Source of the DNA: Acidobacteriota bacterium
Lineage (GTDB): Bacteria; Acidobacteriota; Blastocatellia; HR10; JACQTD01
Length of the DNA: 35,469 nt
Assembly (NCBI GenBank): GCA_016210985.1
Contig: JACQTD010000007.1
Span: 1-35,469 of the forward strand
Direction: 5' to 3'
Under the pieces are notes generated by a model. It searched no databases, had not been told where the DNA came from, and saw only the letters and a program-made list of their open reading frames with translations. The position numbers and the translations under genes were made by a program. How positions within the stretch are numbered: position 1 is the first letter of the stretch; every line of letters starts with the position of its first letter. Shown here piece by piece: positions 17,474 to 25,974 of the stretch.

Positions 17474-18291
17474 GCGCCCCCACCTTCCCGTCCGTAGACG
17501 CTCTGTTGGAGGACCTTGGAATCACCGAACCGCATGAGCTGGATCTTAGATTCATAGCTCAGCACTGCGGAGCAACGATTGTGTACAAACCACTAGAGGG
17601 CTGTGCCGCGAGGATTGCTGGCAATGAGGAGCGTGCCATCATCACAGTAGATAACACCTCCCAAATTGAGAGGCAGCGCTTTTCCGCTGGGCATGAGCTC
17701 GGGCATTGGACGTTTGATCGAGGCAAGGTGTCGTTGTTCTCCTGTGAGGACAACCTCTTCATACAAGAGTGGTCCGGAAGTAATCCAGAAACGCGGGCAA
17801 ATCGTTATGCGAGCGATCTTCTGATGCCTCACTTCATGTTCAGACCGAGAGCGGTAACTTTTAGGCAGATCAACTTCGATACGGTGAGGAAACTTGCAAA
17901 CATATTTACGACGAGCTTGACCGCGACTGCAATTCGACTCGTTGAACACGGCCCATTTCCATCTATGCTTGTATGCAACAACGTGAAGGAAATGGAATGG
18001 GTCGTGTTCGGTAGTGGCACAAGGGGTCTTTGGCCCCAAATACCAGGCCCAGACACATACGCATATGACATTCTTAAGGGAAGGAAAGAGGAAGCCTCTG
18101 GAGACATTCTTGCCACCTCATGGTTCGAGCATCCTGTGGCTGAGCGATACAGCGTTCACGAACACTCCATTCGGGCTTACAAAGGACTCGTGCTCTCCCT
18201 GCTGTGGTGGCAAAACGAGACCATGCTCTCGAATCTGGACGATTATGAAGAAGAGCGAGACGCAAGACGCTCCGATTCACGGCGTCGATAA
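17470..18291 (+). CDS. ImmA/IrrE-family (M78) metallopeptidase
   Basis: This 273-residue cytoplasmic protein has the zinc motif HELGHW (residues 75-80, HExxH) followed about 30 residues later by ETRANRYASDLLMP, which supplies the third ligand of the family. It starts in the stop of the preceding gene (ATGA overlap). Family members cleave repressors or anti-sigma-like proteins after DNA damage, phage or mobile-element signals. The C-terminal half (HNVKEMEWVVFGSGT-like region through HSIRAYKGLVLSLLWWQNET) has no recognised domain and may be the sensor. The operon order suggests that it acts on the small helical protein or on the sigma factor. Confidence 0.9.
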   Translation: MSAPTFPSVDALLEDLGITEPHELDLRFIAQHCGATIVYKPLEGCAARIAGNEERAIITVDNTSQIERQRFSAGHELGHWTFDRGKVSLFSCEDNLFIQEWSGSNPETRANRYASDLLMPHFMFRPRAVTFRQINFDTVRKLANIFTTSLTATAIRLVEHGPFPSMLVCNNVKEMEWVVFGSGTRGLWPQIPGPDTYAYDILKGRKEEASGDILATSWFEHPVAERYSVHEHSIRAYKGLVLSLLWWQNETMLSNLDDYEEERDARRSDSRRR

Positions 18292-18396
18292 CCGGAAAGC
18301 GCGATTAGGTCCTCACGACCAACGTGCAACTCATCCTGATCGAGCGCAGACCACACCACGCTCACAATTAGGTTAATTCATACGGGGAGAACAATA

Positions 18397-19260
18397 TTGA
18401 GCGGTCCATATAACCTTGGGAGTTGGCGGTCGACCGGTCATGGATATTCAGCCGCGAACGGGTTGCCGCTTCGCGAGCTTTGGATCGTAAGGGACGGCGC
18501 TGAACGGGGTTCGGGCGAGCCCGACCATCTATTCCTGTTGTCGGAGCAGCCATCCCCGGATGATCTGATAGGCCTAATGCTGGGGAGGGTTGATGTGGAA
18601 TCTCCAGATGTTTTCGTTTCTGGTCAGAAGTGGATGTTCCTGCGTCATCCCTCGGCTGGATGGGGCGTCATTTCCAGCTTGCGCGGTAGGAAGTGTGTGT
18701 TGTGTACGTTCGATGGCGTCTCTTCATGGCAAGTCATCGGCTACTTCCCAGACCTCTCACAGCCGGGTCTTCTCTTCGAATTGAGGCGCCACTCGGCGGT
18801 CGGCTTTGTGACCACCGACTCCCTGCTATTCAAATACAATTTGAATTTCATGCACGACCCCGACCTACGTACCGAAGCTGAGCGCTTGATTCGGGATTTG
18901 GAGACCTGGATAGCGCAGGAACGGTGGGATCCGGTCTTCATGAGCGCTGGTGTTGCATGTGACCGACTCCTCCTTGATGCACTGCTTGCGAAACAAGCCG
19001 CTGGCAATCATCTCCGGCCGCCAAATAATGGTGAGCCGGATCCACGCAAATGGGATCTCTCACACCGGATTCAGGAGGCACATCGCCTCGGTGTCATTAA
19101 CAAGGATTCTATTCAACATTTGCAGTTAGAGGTTGCTCGGGCTTTCACCAACCTACGTCATGCTGGAGCCGCGCAGGCTCGGGTAATCTCTCCGAGTCCA
19201 TTTGATGCAGCGGGATGTTACGCGGCCCTCAAGAATCTCATTGAATGGCTCTCGCATTAG
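18397..19260 (+). CDS. Unknown 287-residue island protein
   Basis: A TTG start at 18397 lies 9 bases after GGGGAGA, about 105 bp after the protease stop, so it may belong to the same transcript. The first half is beta-rich (KWMFLRHPSAGWGVISSLRG, VSSWQVIGYFPDLSQPGLLF). The C-terminal third is helical (DLSHRIQEAHRLGVINKDSI QHLQLEVARAFTNLRHAG) and loosely resembles HEPN-like or DUF4145-like helical modules, but the catalytic RxxxxH of HEPN RNases is not evident. No signal peptide. Function unknown. Confidence 0.7.
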   Translation: MSGPYNLGSWRSTGHGYSAANGLPLRELWIVRDGAERGSGEPDHLFLLSEQPSPDDLIGLMLGRVDVESPDVFVSGQKWMFLRHPSAGWGVISSLRGRKCVLCTFDGVSSWQVIGYFPDLSQPGLLFELRRHSAVGFVTTDSLLFKYNLNFMHDPDLRTEAERLIRDLETWIAQERWDPVFMSAGVACDRLLLDALLAKQAAGNHLRPPNNGEPDPRKWDLSHRIQEAHRLGVINKDSIQHLQLEVARAFTNLRHAGAAQARVISPSPFDAAGCYAALKNLIEWLSH

Positions 19261-19350
19261 TGGAGATACTCTTTGCGAAGAGCTTACCCCCTCGTCCCGA
19301 ACGCGCCGGGGTGTGATGGCGATATCAACCGTGGTGGGAGAATAGATTTG

Positions 19351-19686
19351 ATGAAGTTCTTCATTCCCGAAACAATGAGCGAAACGCTCGCGGAGCAGAT
19401 CCACGCGACGATCCGCGAGTTCCTGGACAGGGGGGTTGGGGCAGTTGTTTCCCCTGACCGCATCTTCCGCCTTGAATACGCTCATGAAGGGAAGTACTAC
19501 CGGGCCGAAGTTGGAAAACCTCATCCTTACGATCGCGGAGCCGTGGTGGCAATCTTTTTCGAACCGTTACGGAAGGTCTATCACATTTGCACTCCAAATC
19601 GTGGTATGGGCCACACCATGTCGCTTCTCGTCGGGGCTTATGAGGTTCACTCCCGGGAGGATTTCGAGCCAGCCAGCTCGAATTGA
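19351..19686 (+). CDS. Small unknown protein
   Basis: This 111-residue protein starts at ATG 19351 behind GGGAGAAT. It begins MKFFIPETMSETLAEQIHAT IREFLDRG and continues with beta-rich sequence (YYRAEVGKPHPYDRGAVVAI FFEP, YHICTPNRGMGHTMSLLVG). Codon use and composition look coding-like. I recognise no family, and no catalytic motif is visible. It follows the 287-residue gene by 90 bp in the same direction and is probably co-transcribed. Confidence 0.6.
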   Translation: MKFFIPETMSETLAEQIHATIREFLDRGVGAVVSPDRIFRLEYAHEGKYYRAEVGKPHPYDRGAVVAIFFEPLRKVYHICTPNRGMGHTMSLLVGAYEVHSREDFEPASSN

Positions 19687-20050
19687 CTGCTTGCGACACT
19701 CTGACGCAATCCTCGATATATTACGTCGGCCTCCACTTCCCTCCCCGCTTCCAACGTAAAATGCCAAGATCGGTTCTCTCAGATAGAGATTCTCTCGACG
19801 ATGTTCCGGGTGAGCTTCTTCTGCCGGCGGTCGTGGAGGCGGGGGATGGGCGGAACGGCGTGACCGGCCGGATTCCTGAAAACTCACAGCGGCACATCCT
19901 ACTCCCGCTTTCCAGCCAAGATTCTGGAACCCTCATTCCCAACCACAAGGAATGGTGAATTTATCAACGCTCGGTGATCGCAAACAGTCTCCGGGGCGGC
20001 TATCCTTCCCACCTACCGAGAGACGTCTGGCTTGAATCGGAATCGATTCG
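19687..20050. other. Gap without a supported gene
   Basis: Short frames are present on both strands (for example plus 19683-19958), but none has a recognisable domain or a ribosome binding site. No T-tract terminator, tRNA or repeat was found. The promoter of the PD-(D/E)XK gene is expected in the last 100 bases. Confidence 0.45.
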
Positions 20051-21211
20051 ATGAGAAGGAATTCTCCTGAGTGGTTGCAGTTCGTTGGTGAAACCGGGCG
20101 ATGGGATGAACCCCCATTCTGGGAGAGTGAACAGTACCGAGCGCAATCCCCGTGGTCGCCCGCTGAGATTGCCGATGCATTCCAAGCCTTACGAGGACTC
20201 TACCCGCCAAAAGTCGTGAAGCAAATTCTCAAGAAGCGTGAGTGGCCTCTATTCGGACTCTTGGTTGATTCATTTGTCCCATCCCGAAGTAGCCTTTTGG
20301 CCCTTGGCTTAGACCTGCACTTAGTCCAGCCATGGTCACATGCTAGCCTGCTGCGGCAACTCCGTAATGCCGCACAATACGAAAGTGGACGCTTTGAACT
20401 CGCTATTTGGGCTGCCTTCGTCAGGGCGCAGCTCTCGGTCAGGTATGAACCCCTCCGGCGACAGGGTGGCAAAAACCCGGATTTTCTTCTCACCGACCTC
20501 GGTGGTCCGGGTGGCTTGCTGATGGAAGTAAAAATGCCACACGAAAGTGCAAGGAATACCCAGGCGTATGACTTCTATTCTCATATCATCGGGTTCGGTG
20601 ACCCTTCCTGTCCGGTCGCTCCTTTTCATATCGAGTTGACACGGAAATCTTGGGAGCTTTTTCAAGACAAGCGAGAGAGATCGCAGCTATGGCGCCGCGC
20701 GGAAGAGCTGGGCGGAATGGTTCGAGAAGCCAAGGCACGGCTCGTTAATTCACCTTCATTTCCTGCCGAAGAGAATCTTGAAGGACTCATACGAATCATA
20801 TGCAAGAAATCTGTTGGTGCGGCGACGGTAGGCAGCTTCTGCGGCTTCCCGATCGATACACGTGAAGAAGCCTCCCGAATCGTGCGAAATTGCCTCGCGG
20901 ATGGGGCGGACCAGATCGAACGTTCGGGACCTGGTCTTGTCCTTATTCGCATCAATTACCTGAGTACGCCATCCGATGCCGTGGGTGAGGCTCAATGTTG
21001 GCTCCAGGAGAGGAATGGGCGCCTCCATAATCTCCTTGGTGTGCTGTTGATTTTCGACGGAGCCTATCAGCCGGCTGCCATTAGCCAACGGGCGGTACTC
21101 GTTTGGCGAGAAAGCACCCCAAATCAGGTTCGGGAGAGCGACATCTGGAAGCGCCTGACGATCGCAGTTAACTGGTACAACGATCGCGTCTTCGAGTGGC
21201 AGGCTACCTAG
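20051..21211 (+). CDS. PD-(D/E)XK-fold nuclease-like protein
   Basis: This is a 386-residue soluble protein starting at ATG 20051. Residues 113-163 carry the restriction-endonuclease-like core: helix with E116 (FELAIWAAFVRAQL), then NPDFLL (D144) and LLMEVKMP (E159, K161), which fits E...PD...ExK. The flanking regions are unassigned: an N-terminal helical 100 residues and a mixed C-terminal half with LEGLIRIICKKSVGAATVG and GVLLIFDGAYQPAAISQRAV. No helicase or methyltransferase is adjacent, so it is not an ordinary restriction system. A defence nuclease is likely but unproven. Similar single-gene effectors are often found in defence islands. Confidence 0.72.
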   Translation: MRRNSPEWLQFVGETGRWDEPPFWESEQYRAQSPWSPAEIADAFQALRGLYPPKVVKQILKKREWPLFGLLVDSFVPSRSSLLALGLDLHLVQPWSHASLLRQLRNAAQYESGRFELAIWAAFVRAQLSVRYEPLRRQGGKNPDFLLTDLGGPGGLLMEVKMPHESARNTQAYDFYSHIIGFGDPSCPVAPFHIELTRKSWELFQDKRERSQLWRRAEELGGMVREAKARLVNSPSFPAEENLEGLIRIICKKSVGAATVGSFCGFPIDTREEASRIVRNCLADGADQIERSGPGLVLIRINYLSTPSDAVGEAQCWLQERNGRLHNLLGVLLIFDGAYQPAAISQRAVLVWRESTPNQVRESDIWKRLTIAVNWYNDRVFEWQAT

Positions 21212-21408
21212 GATGCTTTGACAGAGCATGAGCGATGGGTCGAGTTGCACTCACCGGCCGGGTCCGGAGCTGAGACCGAATCAGCGCACCCGCAACCCTA
21301 ACGAAAATGGATATCCGCCGAAAATGCGTCACCCACATTCGTCCCGAATACTGCGTTCAGAGAGTGCGATTCTGAAATGGGCCTCGGCGAAATTCCTGCT
21401 GTGTTGGT

Positions 21409-21866
21409 GCTGATCGCCTCTCTGATCCCGCACCCCCGCGTTGCCTTTCTGCCATTTAGTGCTCAAAGGCTCGAGACCCCTCCCCGACTCCTACCCTAAG
21501 CCATTGAATACATTAGGGGATCACCTCCGCAAGAAGAGGCTCAACCTCGGACTGCTCCAAAGGGAGGTCGCGAAACAGATCGGTGTAAACCTGGATACAA
21601 TTTGGAACTGGGAAAGCAACGCAACCACCCCTTCGTTGCCTATGATGCCGGGAATAATCGGATTTCTGGGGTACTCTCCTTGTGTTGGGGCAAGTTCTCT
21701 GGCCGAAAAGCTAGCCGTCTATCGCAGAACGCGAGGTCTCTCCCGCAAGGAATTGGCCGAGCAGCTTGGGGTTGATCCCGGCACGCTGGCACGGTGGGAG
21801 GGCGGAACAGGCAAGCCGGGGAGAAAACACCTCGAGAGGATCGAAGATTGCTTTTCTGCAAGGTAG
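21409..21866 (+). repeat. Dispersed XRE unit, copy 2 including its conserved upstream 32 bp
   Basis: The sequence GCTGATC...CTCTCTGA...CCGCACCC...GCGTTGCC precedes the gene with the same spacing (32 bp from GCTGATC to the TTG start) as in copy 3 at 28267. Copy 1 lacks this segment because comM sequence adjoins directly. The shared DNA therefore extends beyond the coding region. Confidence 0.7.
21441..21866 (+). CDS. Double-XRE helix-turn-helix protein, dispersed copy 2
   Basis: This 141-residue protein with the conserved TTG start has two XRE HTH units: first SLNTLGDHLRKKRLNLGLLQ REVAKQIGVNLDTIWNWES-like (PLNTLGDHLRKKRLNLGLL in this copy), second EKLAVYRRTRGLSRKELAEQ LGVDPGTLARWEGG. It is intact and closest in layout to copy 3. 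It sits between the PD-(D/E)XK gene and the seven-gene operon, where it could regulate either neighbour, although the paralogues elsewhere argue for an independent unit. Confidence 0.85.
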   Translation: MPFCHLVLKGSRPLPDSYPKPLNTLGDHLRKKRLNLGLLQREVAKQIGVNLDTIWNWESNATTPSLPMMPGIIGFLGYSPCVGASSLAEKLAVYRRTRGLSRKELAEQLGVDPGTLARWEGGTGKPGRKHLERIEDCFSAR

Positions 21867-22218
21867 CGTCAACTAAGACGAGTGCCTTCCCAATCGTGTA
21901 CCCATTGAGCTTGGATTTCCCAACGCAAGAGCGAACTACCTGGTCGCCACTCACAAAAGATTTGGCGGTTCGGGGCAATACCTCGTTCGTAAGAAACTGC
22001 AGGACTTCGGGTGCGCAACCGATATTTACTGATCCCAGCAAACCACAAAGCCTTCCGGCCCGCCCCGAAAGGGGTGGGTGAAGGGGGCTACAAATCGGAG
22101 ACAGTCTGAGTGACGTAGAACCTCGAGCAGAGGCATGGTCCACTAATTCTAATGAAAGACGCCGCGGCGGGAGGATAACTCGCCAATATGCAGTGAATTA
22201 GGCGTTGACTTCTCACCG
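21867..22218. other. Intergenic stretch, possible unrecognised minus-strand remnant
   Basis: The minus strand has a coding-like stretch from about 22060 to 21868 (VNIGCAPEVLQFLTNEVLPR, SCVGKSKLNGYTIGKALVLV) that runs without a stop into the antisense of XRE copy 2. It may be a gene truncated by that unit. I recognise no family and cannot exclude chance. No other gene is visible. Confidence 0.3.
22059..22078. terminator. Strong GC stem-loop with GAAA loop
   Basis: CCCGCCCC-GAAA-GGGGTGGG forms an 8-bp stem with one G-U pair and a stable tetraloop. There is no T-tract on either side, so it is only terminator-like. It lies between XRE copy 2 and the operon promoter and may insulate them. Confidence 0.35.
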
Positions 22219-22248
22219 TTGACCGTGCTAGGGTTGCAGACATATTAA
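22219..22248 (+). promoter_or_regulatory. Sigma-70-type promoter of the seven-gene operon
   Basis: TTGACC (22219-22224), an 18-base spacer and TATTAA (22243-22248) precede the first gene by 33 bases. It is the best promoter-like match in the gap. A second TTGACT at 22205 lacks a matching -10. Confidence 0.45.
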
Positions 22249-22280
22249 GTATTACTGGCTGAGAAGTCGATGTTCTTGAG

Positions 22281-23369
22281 ATGAAGGTGGACATAAGCCT
22301 TCGGGATTTGCAAAGATCTTTGCTCTCCGTTCGCCGACAGCTAGAGGCGACGGGACTCGATTGGCTTCGGCTAACCATCAGGAGGAACGTCTCCAGAGGA
22401 AGAGCGTCTCTCTGTGCTGTCATTCGAGACCAGAGCAAGGCATCTTCTCTTGCAGGACAAGGGTTTAAGGTTACTGTAAGGGGTGATGGATTCTTGTGTC
22501 GGGCTCCTGAAATAACCCTCTTGGATCTTTCGAACCTCGATTTCGCTTTTCCTTACCCCAGGCTATTCCCATTAAGATATTGGGACTTTTTGAAGGAAAA
22601 CCTCCCGCATCTTCTACGGGACATCTCAGCTGTGGTTGGCACGCCGGTAGTAATGATTACCGGTGGCGCACGTGAGTGCCAAATCCGTATCTCAGGGATA
22701 GACCGGCATGCCCTGAAGTTGATCAGGGGACAATTACTCGAAACCGCGAAACGTGGGCTGAGCACGAAGGAACCCTTGGTGAGAGGCCGTCCATTAATTG
22801 AGAATCAGCCCATCACACTCTGCCGGAAAATCGTGAGGGTGAGGCTACGCCACCTCCGGGACGAATACTCAAGATTCATCCGAACTAATTCGAGAAAATA
22901 CTTTAAGCTTTATACCTGCAAGTCGGTCGTGCATCATCCAGTTTGGCAAGAGGTTAGGGCGTTGGGACATGAGTTCATCTTTAATCTCCACGACGGTACA
23001 CCCTATGGTTTTGGATTTATGCAATCTACTGGTATCTCGAGCCGGACGCACTTCGTTGAAATCCATCACGGACCCGACCCATACGAGCTATTTCGCAGAA
23101 GAGCGGTTGGTCGTCCATTCACGCTCAATCCCGCCAGGTCCCTAATTCGTCCCGTGGTGATCGATCGCTCAGTCAGTGGACGGGCACTAGCCCATACAGC
23201 TAGGGTAGTCAATTCCAGCCTTAGCTTGGCCCTGCTGCCTAAATCAAGAGCCGCTATCCGTGCCGCGAGCTACATCGTATTCAACGGTAAGCTATTTCGA
23301 GCCTGTGTGGTCCCTACCGCAGATCCGGAGTGGTTCAAGGGCTTGTACCTCCGATCCGTGGAAACCTAG
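22281..23369 (+). CDS. Protein with PurF-like phosphoribosyltransferase C-terminal domain
   Basis: This is a 362-residue soluble protein starting at ATG 22281. The segment GFGFMQSTGI ... RRRAVGRPF ... LNPARSLIRPVVIDRSVSGR AL follows the order of amidophosphoribosyltransferase PurF (xGYAxxSGIP ... YVGRTF ... LNPxRxxIxGKxVVxVDDSIVRGTT). I read the domain as a type I phosphoribosyltransferase fold. In the PRPP loop the second Asp is Arg (VVIDRSVSGRAL), so activity may be altered. The glutaminase half of PurF is absent. The N-terminal 200 residues (LRDLQRSLLSVRRQLEATGL, VVMITGGARECQIRISG) are unassigned. It is the first gene of the operon, 15 bp before the glycerate-kinase-like gene. Confidence 0.6.
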   Translation: MKVDISLRDLQRSLLSVRRQLEATGLDWLRLTIRRNVSRGRASLCAVIRDQSKASSLAGQGFKVTVRGDGFLCRAPEITLLDLSNLDFAFPYPRLFPLRYWDFLKENLPHLLRDISAVVGTPVVMITGGARECQIRISGIDRHALKLIRGQLLETAKRGLSTKEPLVRGRPLIENQPITLCRKIVRVRLRHLRDEYSRFIRTNSRKYFKLYTCKSVVHHPVWQEVRALGHEFIFNLHDGTPYGFGFMQSTGISSRTHFVEIHHGPDPYELFRRRAVGRPFTLNPARSLIRPVVIDRSVSGRALAHTARVVNSSLSLALLPKSRAAIRAASYIVFNGKLFRACVVPTADPEWFKGLYLRSVET

Positions 23370-23384
23370 AAGCGGGCCGCAACC

Positions 23385-24542
23385 ATGAAAATCTTAGTTG
23401 CTCCGGGACCCTTTAAGGAATGCCTCTCTGCAGAGGAAGTGGCGGCCTCGATTGAGTACGGCATAAGCGAGGTCGATCCCGAGAGCACGATCATCAAAGC
23501 TCCCTTGTGCGATGGTGGGACGGGCCTCGCGACCCGGTTTGCTAGTTTTTCCAATGGAACAACTGAGTCGTGGCCGACGGAAGACCCTTTGGGGAAGCCT
23601 ATTGAGGCCATTGTTGGTATCAGTGGCGATGGTTCCATCGCGTTCATTGAGAGCGCGACAGCGGGTGGCTTATCGCTTGTTCCAAAGGAGTTGAGAAACC
23701 CGCTCAAAACGTCAACCTTCGGTGTTGGACTCCTGATTCGGGCTGCGGTGGAGAAGAATTTCAGGAGGATCATAATCGGTTGCGGGGATAGCGCCACCAA
23801 CGACGCAGGTGTCGGTGCCGCACAGGCCCTGGGTGTACGGTTCCTGGATGAGAATGGTCTTGAGATTCCCAGAGGCGGTGGCGCCCTTGGACAGCTCACC
23901 AAGATTGACACATCCAACATCTGCATACCTGAAGCCTCACTAGACGTGACGGTCGCCTGCAACCTGACCAGCATCCTGTGTGGACCGGAAGGCACATCCA
24001 TGATCTATGCCAGGCAGAAGGGAGCGGACGAAGATCAACGCCAGCTCCTGGACGAGAACCTGACACACTTCGCCGCGATCGCTGCGAAACAGTTCGAGAA
24101 GGATATCCGGTACCTGCCTGGCCTAGGTGGATCTGGGGGCTTGGCCGCTTCGTTGTTTCTATTCCTGAATGCGAGGATACGGTACAGTTTCGACGTCGTT
24201 AACGAATTCTTTGATCTCGACCATGTCCTTCGCGACATCGACCTCGTGTTCACTGGTGAGGGCATGATCGACGATCGCACGGCGACGGGGAAAATTGTCT
24301 GTGCGGTGGCGTTGAGAGCGAAGAAGTATGGGATTCCCGTCATCGCATTGGCGGGAGAAATCAGTATCGATTCCGAGGATGTCCTTTACAATGGAGTAGA
24401 TGTCCTGGAATGCATCCTTGACCGTCCGATTGACCGGCAACGCGCAATGGAACGATCCACGTGTATGGAGTTCGTGCGGCGCTCTGCTGCAAGGACGATG
24501 AGGTTCGTAAGGTTGTGGCCGAGAACCGAGGGAAGGGAGTAA
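23385..24542 (+). CDS. Glycerate kinase-like protein (GlxK/GK-II family)
   Basis: This 385-residue protein has the usual length of the family. Family landmarks are KILVAPGPFKECLSAEEVA at the N-terminus (canonical PDSFKESLSA), PLCDGGTGLA (canonical ADGGEGT) near residues 40-50, and IIGCGDSATNDAGVGAAQAL GV near 130. The Asp of PDSF and the Glu of DGGEG are changed, so the substrate may not be glycerate. C-terminal landmarks DLVFTGEGMIDDRTATGK and PVIALAGEI are retained. The enzyme would phosphorylate a hydroxy-acid-like compound with ATP. It lies in the tightly packed operon, 1 bp before the next start. Confidence 0.88.
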   Translation: MKILVAPGPFKECLSAEEVAASIEYGISEVDPESTIIKAPLCDGGTGLATRFASFSNGTTESWPTEDPLGKPIEAIVGISGDGSIAFIESATAGGLSLVPKELRNPLKTSTFGVGLLIRAAVEKNFRRIIIGCGDSATNDAGVGAAQALGVRFLDENGLEIPRGGGALGQLTKIDTSNICIPEASLDVTVACNLTSILCGPEGTSMIYARQKGADEDQRQLLDENLTHFAAIAAKQFEKDIRYLPGLGGSGGLAASLFLFLNARIRYSFDVVNEFFDLDHVLRDIDLVFTGEGMIDDRTATGKIVCAVALRAKKYGIPVIALAGEISIDSEDVLYNGVDVLECILDRPIDRQRAMERSTCMEFVRRSAARTMRFVRLWPRTEGRE

Positions 24543-24543
24543 C

Positions 24544-25251
24544 TTGAGCAAGAGAATGAGTCCAAGCCACAAGAGTGTCAAGGCCATAATCTTTGACTTA
24601 GGCAATACGCTGATGCACATACCCCGTGAATTCGACGAGGAGCTACTCTCTGCTGAGTTGCTGACAGGTCTTACGGAGGATGTCGTGCGCACAATTGCGT
24701 ACAGAATATGCAACGTGTACAGGGGGTTGAGTCCAGATCAATTCTTGGCCAAACTCCTTGAGGCACCGGAGATACGTGCTAGATGCAATGCGGAGACGGC
24801 TGCACGGTTAGCGGAGATCTGGTATCGGAGCGTCGAAATGGCCGTTCCAAGTAGTGATGCACACTCAGTATTGGAGAATCTGAAGTCATCGGGTTTCCAC
24901 TTGGCCCTAGTCTCCAATACAACGCCGTTCAGTTCAATCATCATTGATCGTCTCTTGCTCCAACCGTACTTCGAAACCATCGTCTTCTCATGCAATGTAG
25001 GTTACCTGAAACCCGACCCAAGGATTTTTAAAGTTGCGCTCGAGGCCCTTGGGACACAACCCGAGGAGACGTGTGTGATTGGCGACAAGATTCGGACTGA
25101 TATCTTGGGCGGACAAATTCTGGGCGCGAAAACGGTCTTGCTAGAGACAAGGTTATCGACCCCACTTGTAGGAGAGCAAATACCAACGCATGCCATAATC
25201 AGCTCGCTCTCAGATCTCCTACAGCTCGACATCTTTCGACCTAACTGTTAG
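24544..25251 (+). CDS. HAD-superfamily hydrolase 1
   Basis: This 235-residue protein starts at TTG 24544 (GGGAG four bases upstream), with ATG 24559 as an alternative. HAD motifs are present: nucleophile Asp in IIFDLGNTL (D18), LALVSNTT (motif II), YLKPDPRIFKVAL (motif III Lys) and CVIGDKIRTDILGG (motif IV). The position two residues after the nucleophile is Gly instead of the usual Asp, as in some HAD-IA members. It probably dephosphorylates or dehalogenates a small molecule of the pathway. Operon position 3 of 7. Confidence 0.9.
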   Translation: MSKRMSPSHKSVKAIIFDLGNTLMHIPREFDEELLSAELLTGLTEDVVRTIAYRICNVYRGLSPDQFLAKLLEAPEIRARCNAETAARLAEIWYRSVEMAVPSSDAHSVLENLKSSGFHLALVSNTTPFSSIIIDRLLLQPYFETIVFSCNVGYLKPDPRIFKVALEALGTQPEETCVIGDKIRTDILGGQILGAKTVLLETRLSTPLVGEQIPTHAIISSLSDLLQLDIFRPNC

Positions 25252-25290
25252 ACTGATAATTGGATACGACGGAGAGGAGGTTTGACTAGA

Positions 25291-25947
25291 ATGCAGCTAA
25301 CCAAATTTGCGCAATCTACAATCCTGCTGGAGGCTCAAGGCTATCGAGTGCTCGTCGATCCCGGCTCTTACAATTATGAACCTGGGCGAATGACTAGGTC
25401 AGGCTGGCCGAACGTAGACATTTTGATTTTCACGCACAAGCACGCGGATCATTTCGATTTGGATGCCGCATCAATCATCTATCATGCTTGCGCGCCGCAA
25501 ATACTCACGGTGCCAGAATTGTATGAGAGGCTCGCAGAGAAAGGAATACCGGCGCAAGTGTTCAAGGTTGGTGAGACGATCACCCGAGCATCTCTGAAGA
25601 TCACTGCCATGATGATTGATCATGTGGTTGACGGCGAACGCATCGATGGCTTCGGACTGACGTTTGAGGATGGAAGGAGTAAAGTCTACTGGGCTGGAGA
25701 TACCTTTGTCCTTCCGGACGCGCCGAGCGCTGATGTTGTTCTCATTCCCATAAACAACCGCGGTGTCTCTATGAGCCTGGATGAGGCCGTCGACTTTGTC
25801 AGAACAATTCAACCACAGTTAGCCATTCCGATGCACTATGATAGCCCAAAGGACAAACACATCGATCCTCGTGAATTTGTCACCAAGGTAACTGCGGCAA
25901 ATATTAACTCAACCATCATTGAATTTGGCACATCCATTGAGATTTGA
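25291..25947 (+). CDS. Metallo-beta-lactamase-fold hydrolase, UlaG-like
   Basis: This 218-residue protein starts at ATG 25291, preceded by the strongest ribosome binding site in the operon (GGAGAGGAGG). The metal motif THKHADHFD (residues 48-56; HxHxDH) is intact, followed by the second His region, YWAGDTF and PMHYDSP near the C-terminus. The overall pattern matches the UlaG/L-ascorbate-6-P lactonase branch, which act on phosphorylated sugar lactones or cyclic phosphates. A lactone or phosphodiester opening step is plausible. Operon position 4 of 7. Confidence 0.9.
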   Translation: MQLTKFAQSTILLEAQGYRVLVDPGSYNYEPGRMTRSGWPNVDILIFTHKHADHFDLDAASIIYHACAPQILTVPELYERLAEKGIPAQVFKVGETITRASLKITAMMIDHVVDGERIDGFGLTFEDGRSKVYWAGDTFVLPDAPSADVVLIPINNRGVSMSLDEAVDFVRTIQPQLAIPMHYDSPKDKHIDPREFVTKVTAANINSTIIEFGTSIEI

Positions 25948-25974
25948 TCATCGTAACATCGTCACCGCCTAGAA

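Noticed and set aside
19683-19958. Plus-strand open frame after the 111-residue gene
   Set aside because: No ribosome binding site, no domain and weak coding character.
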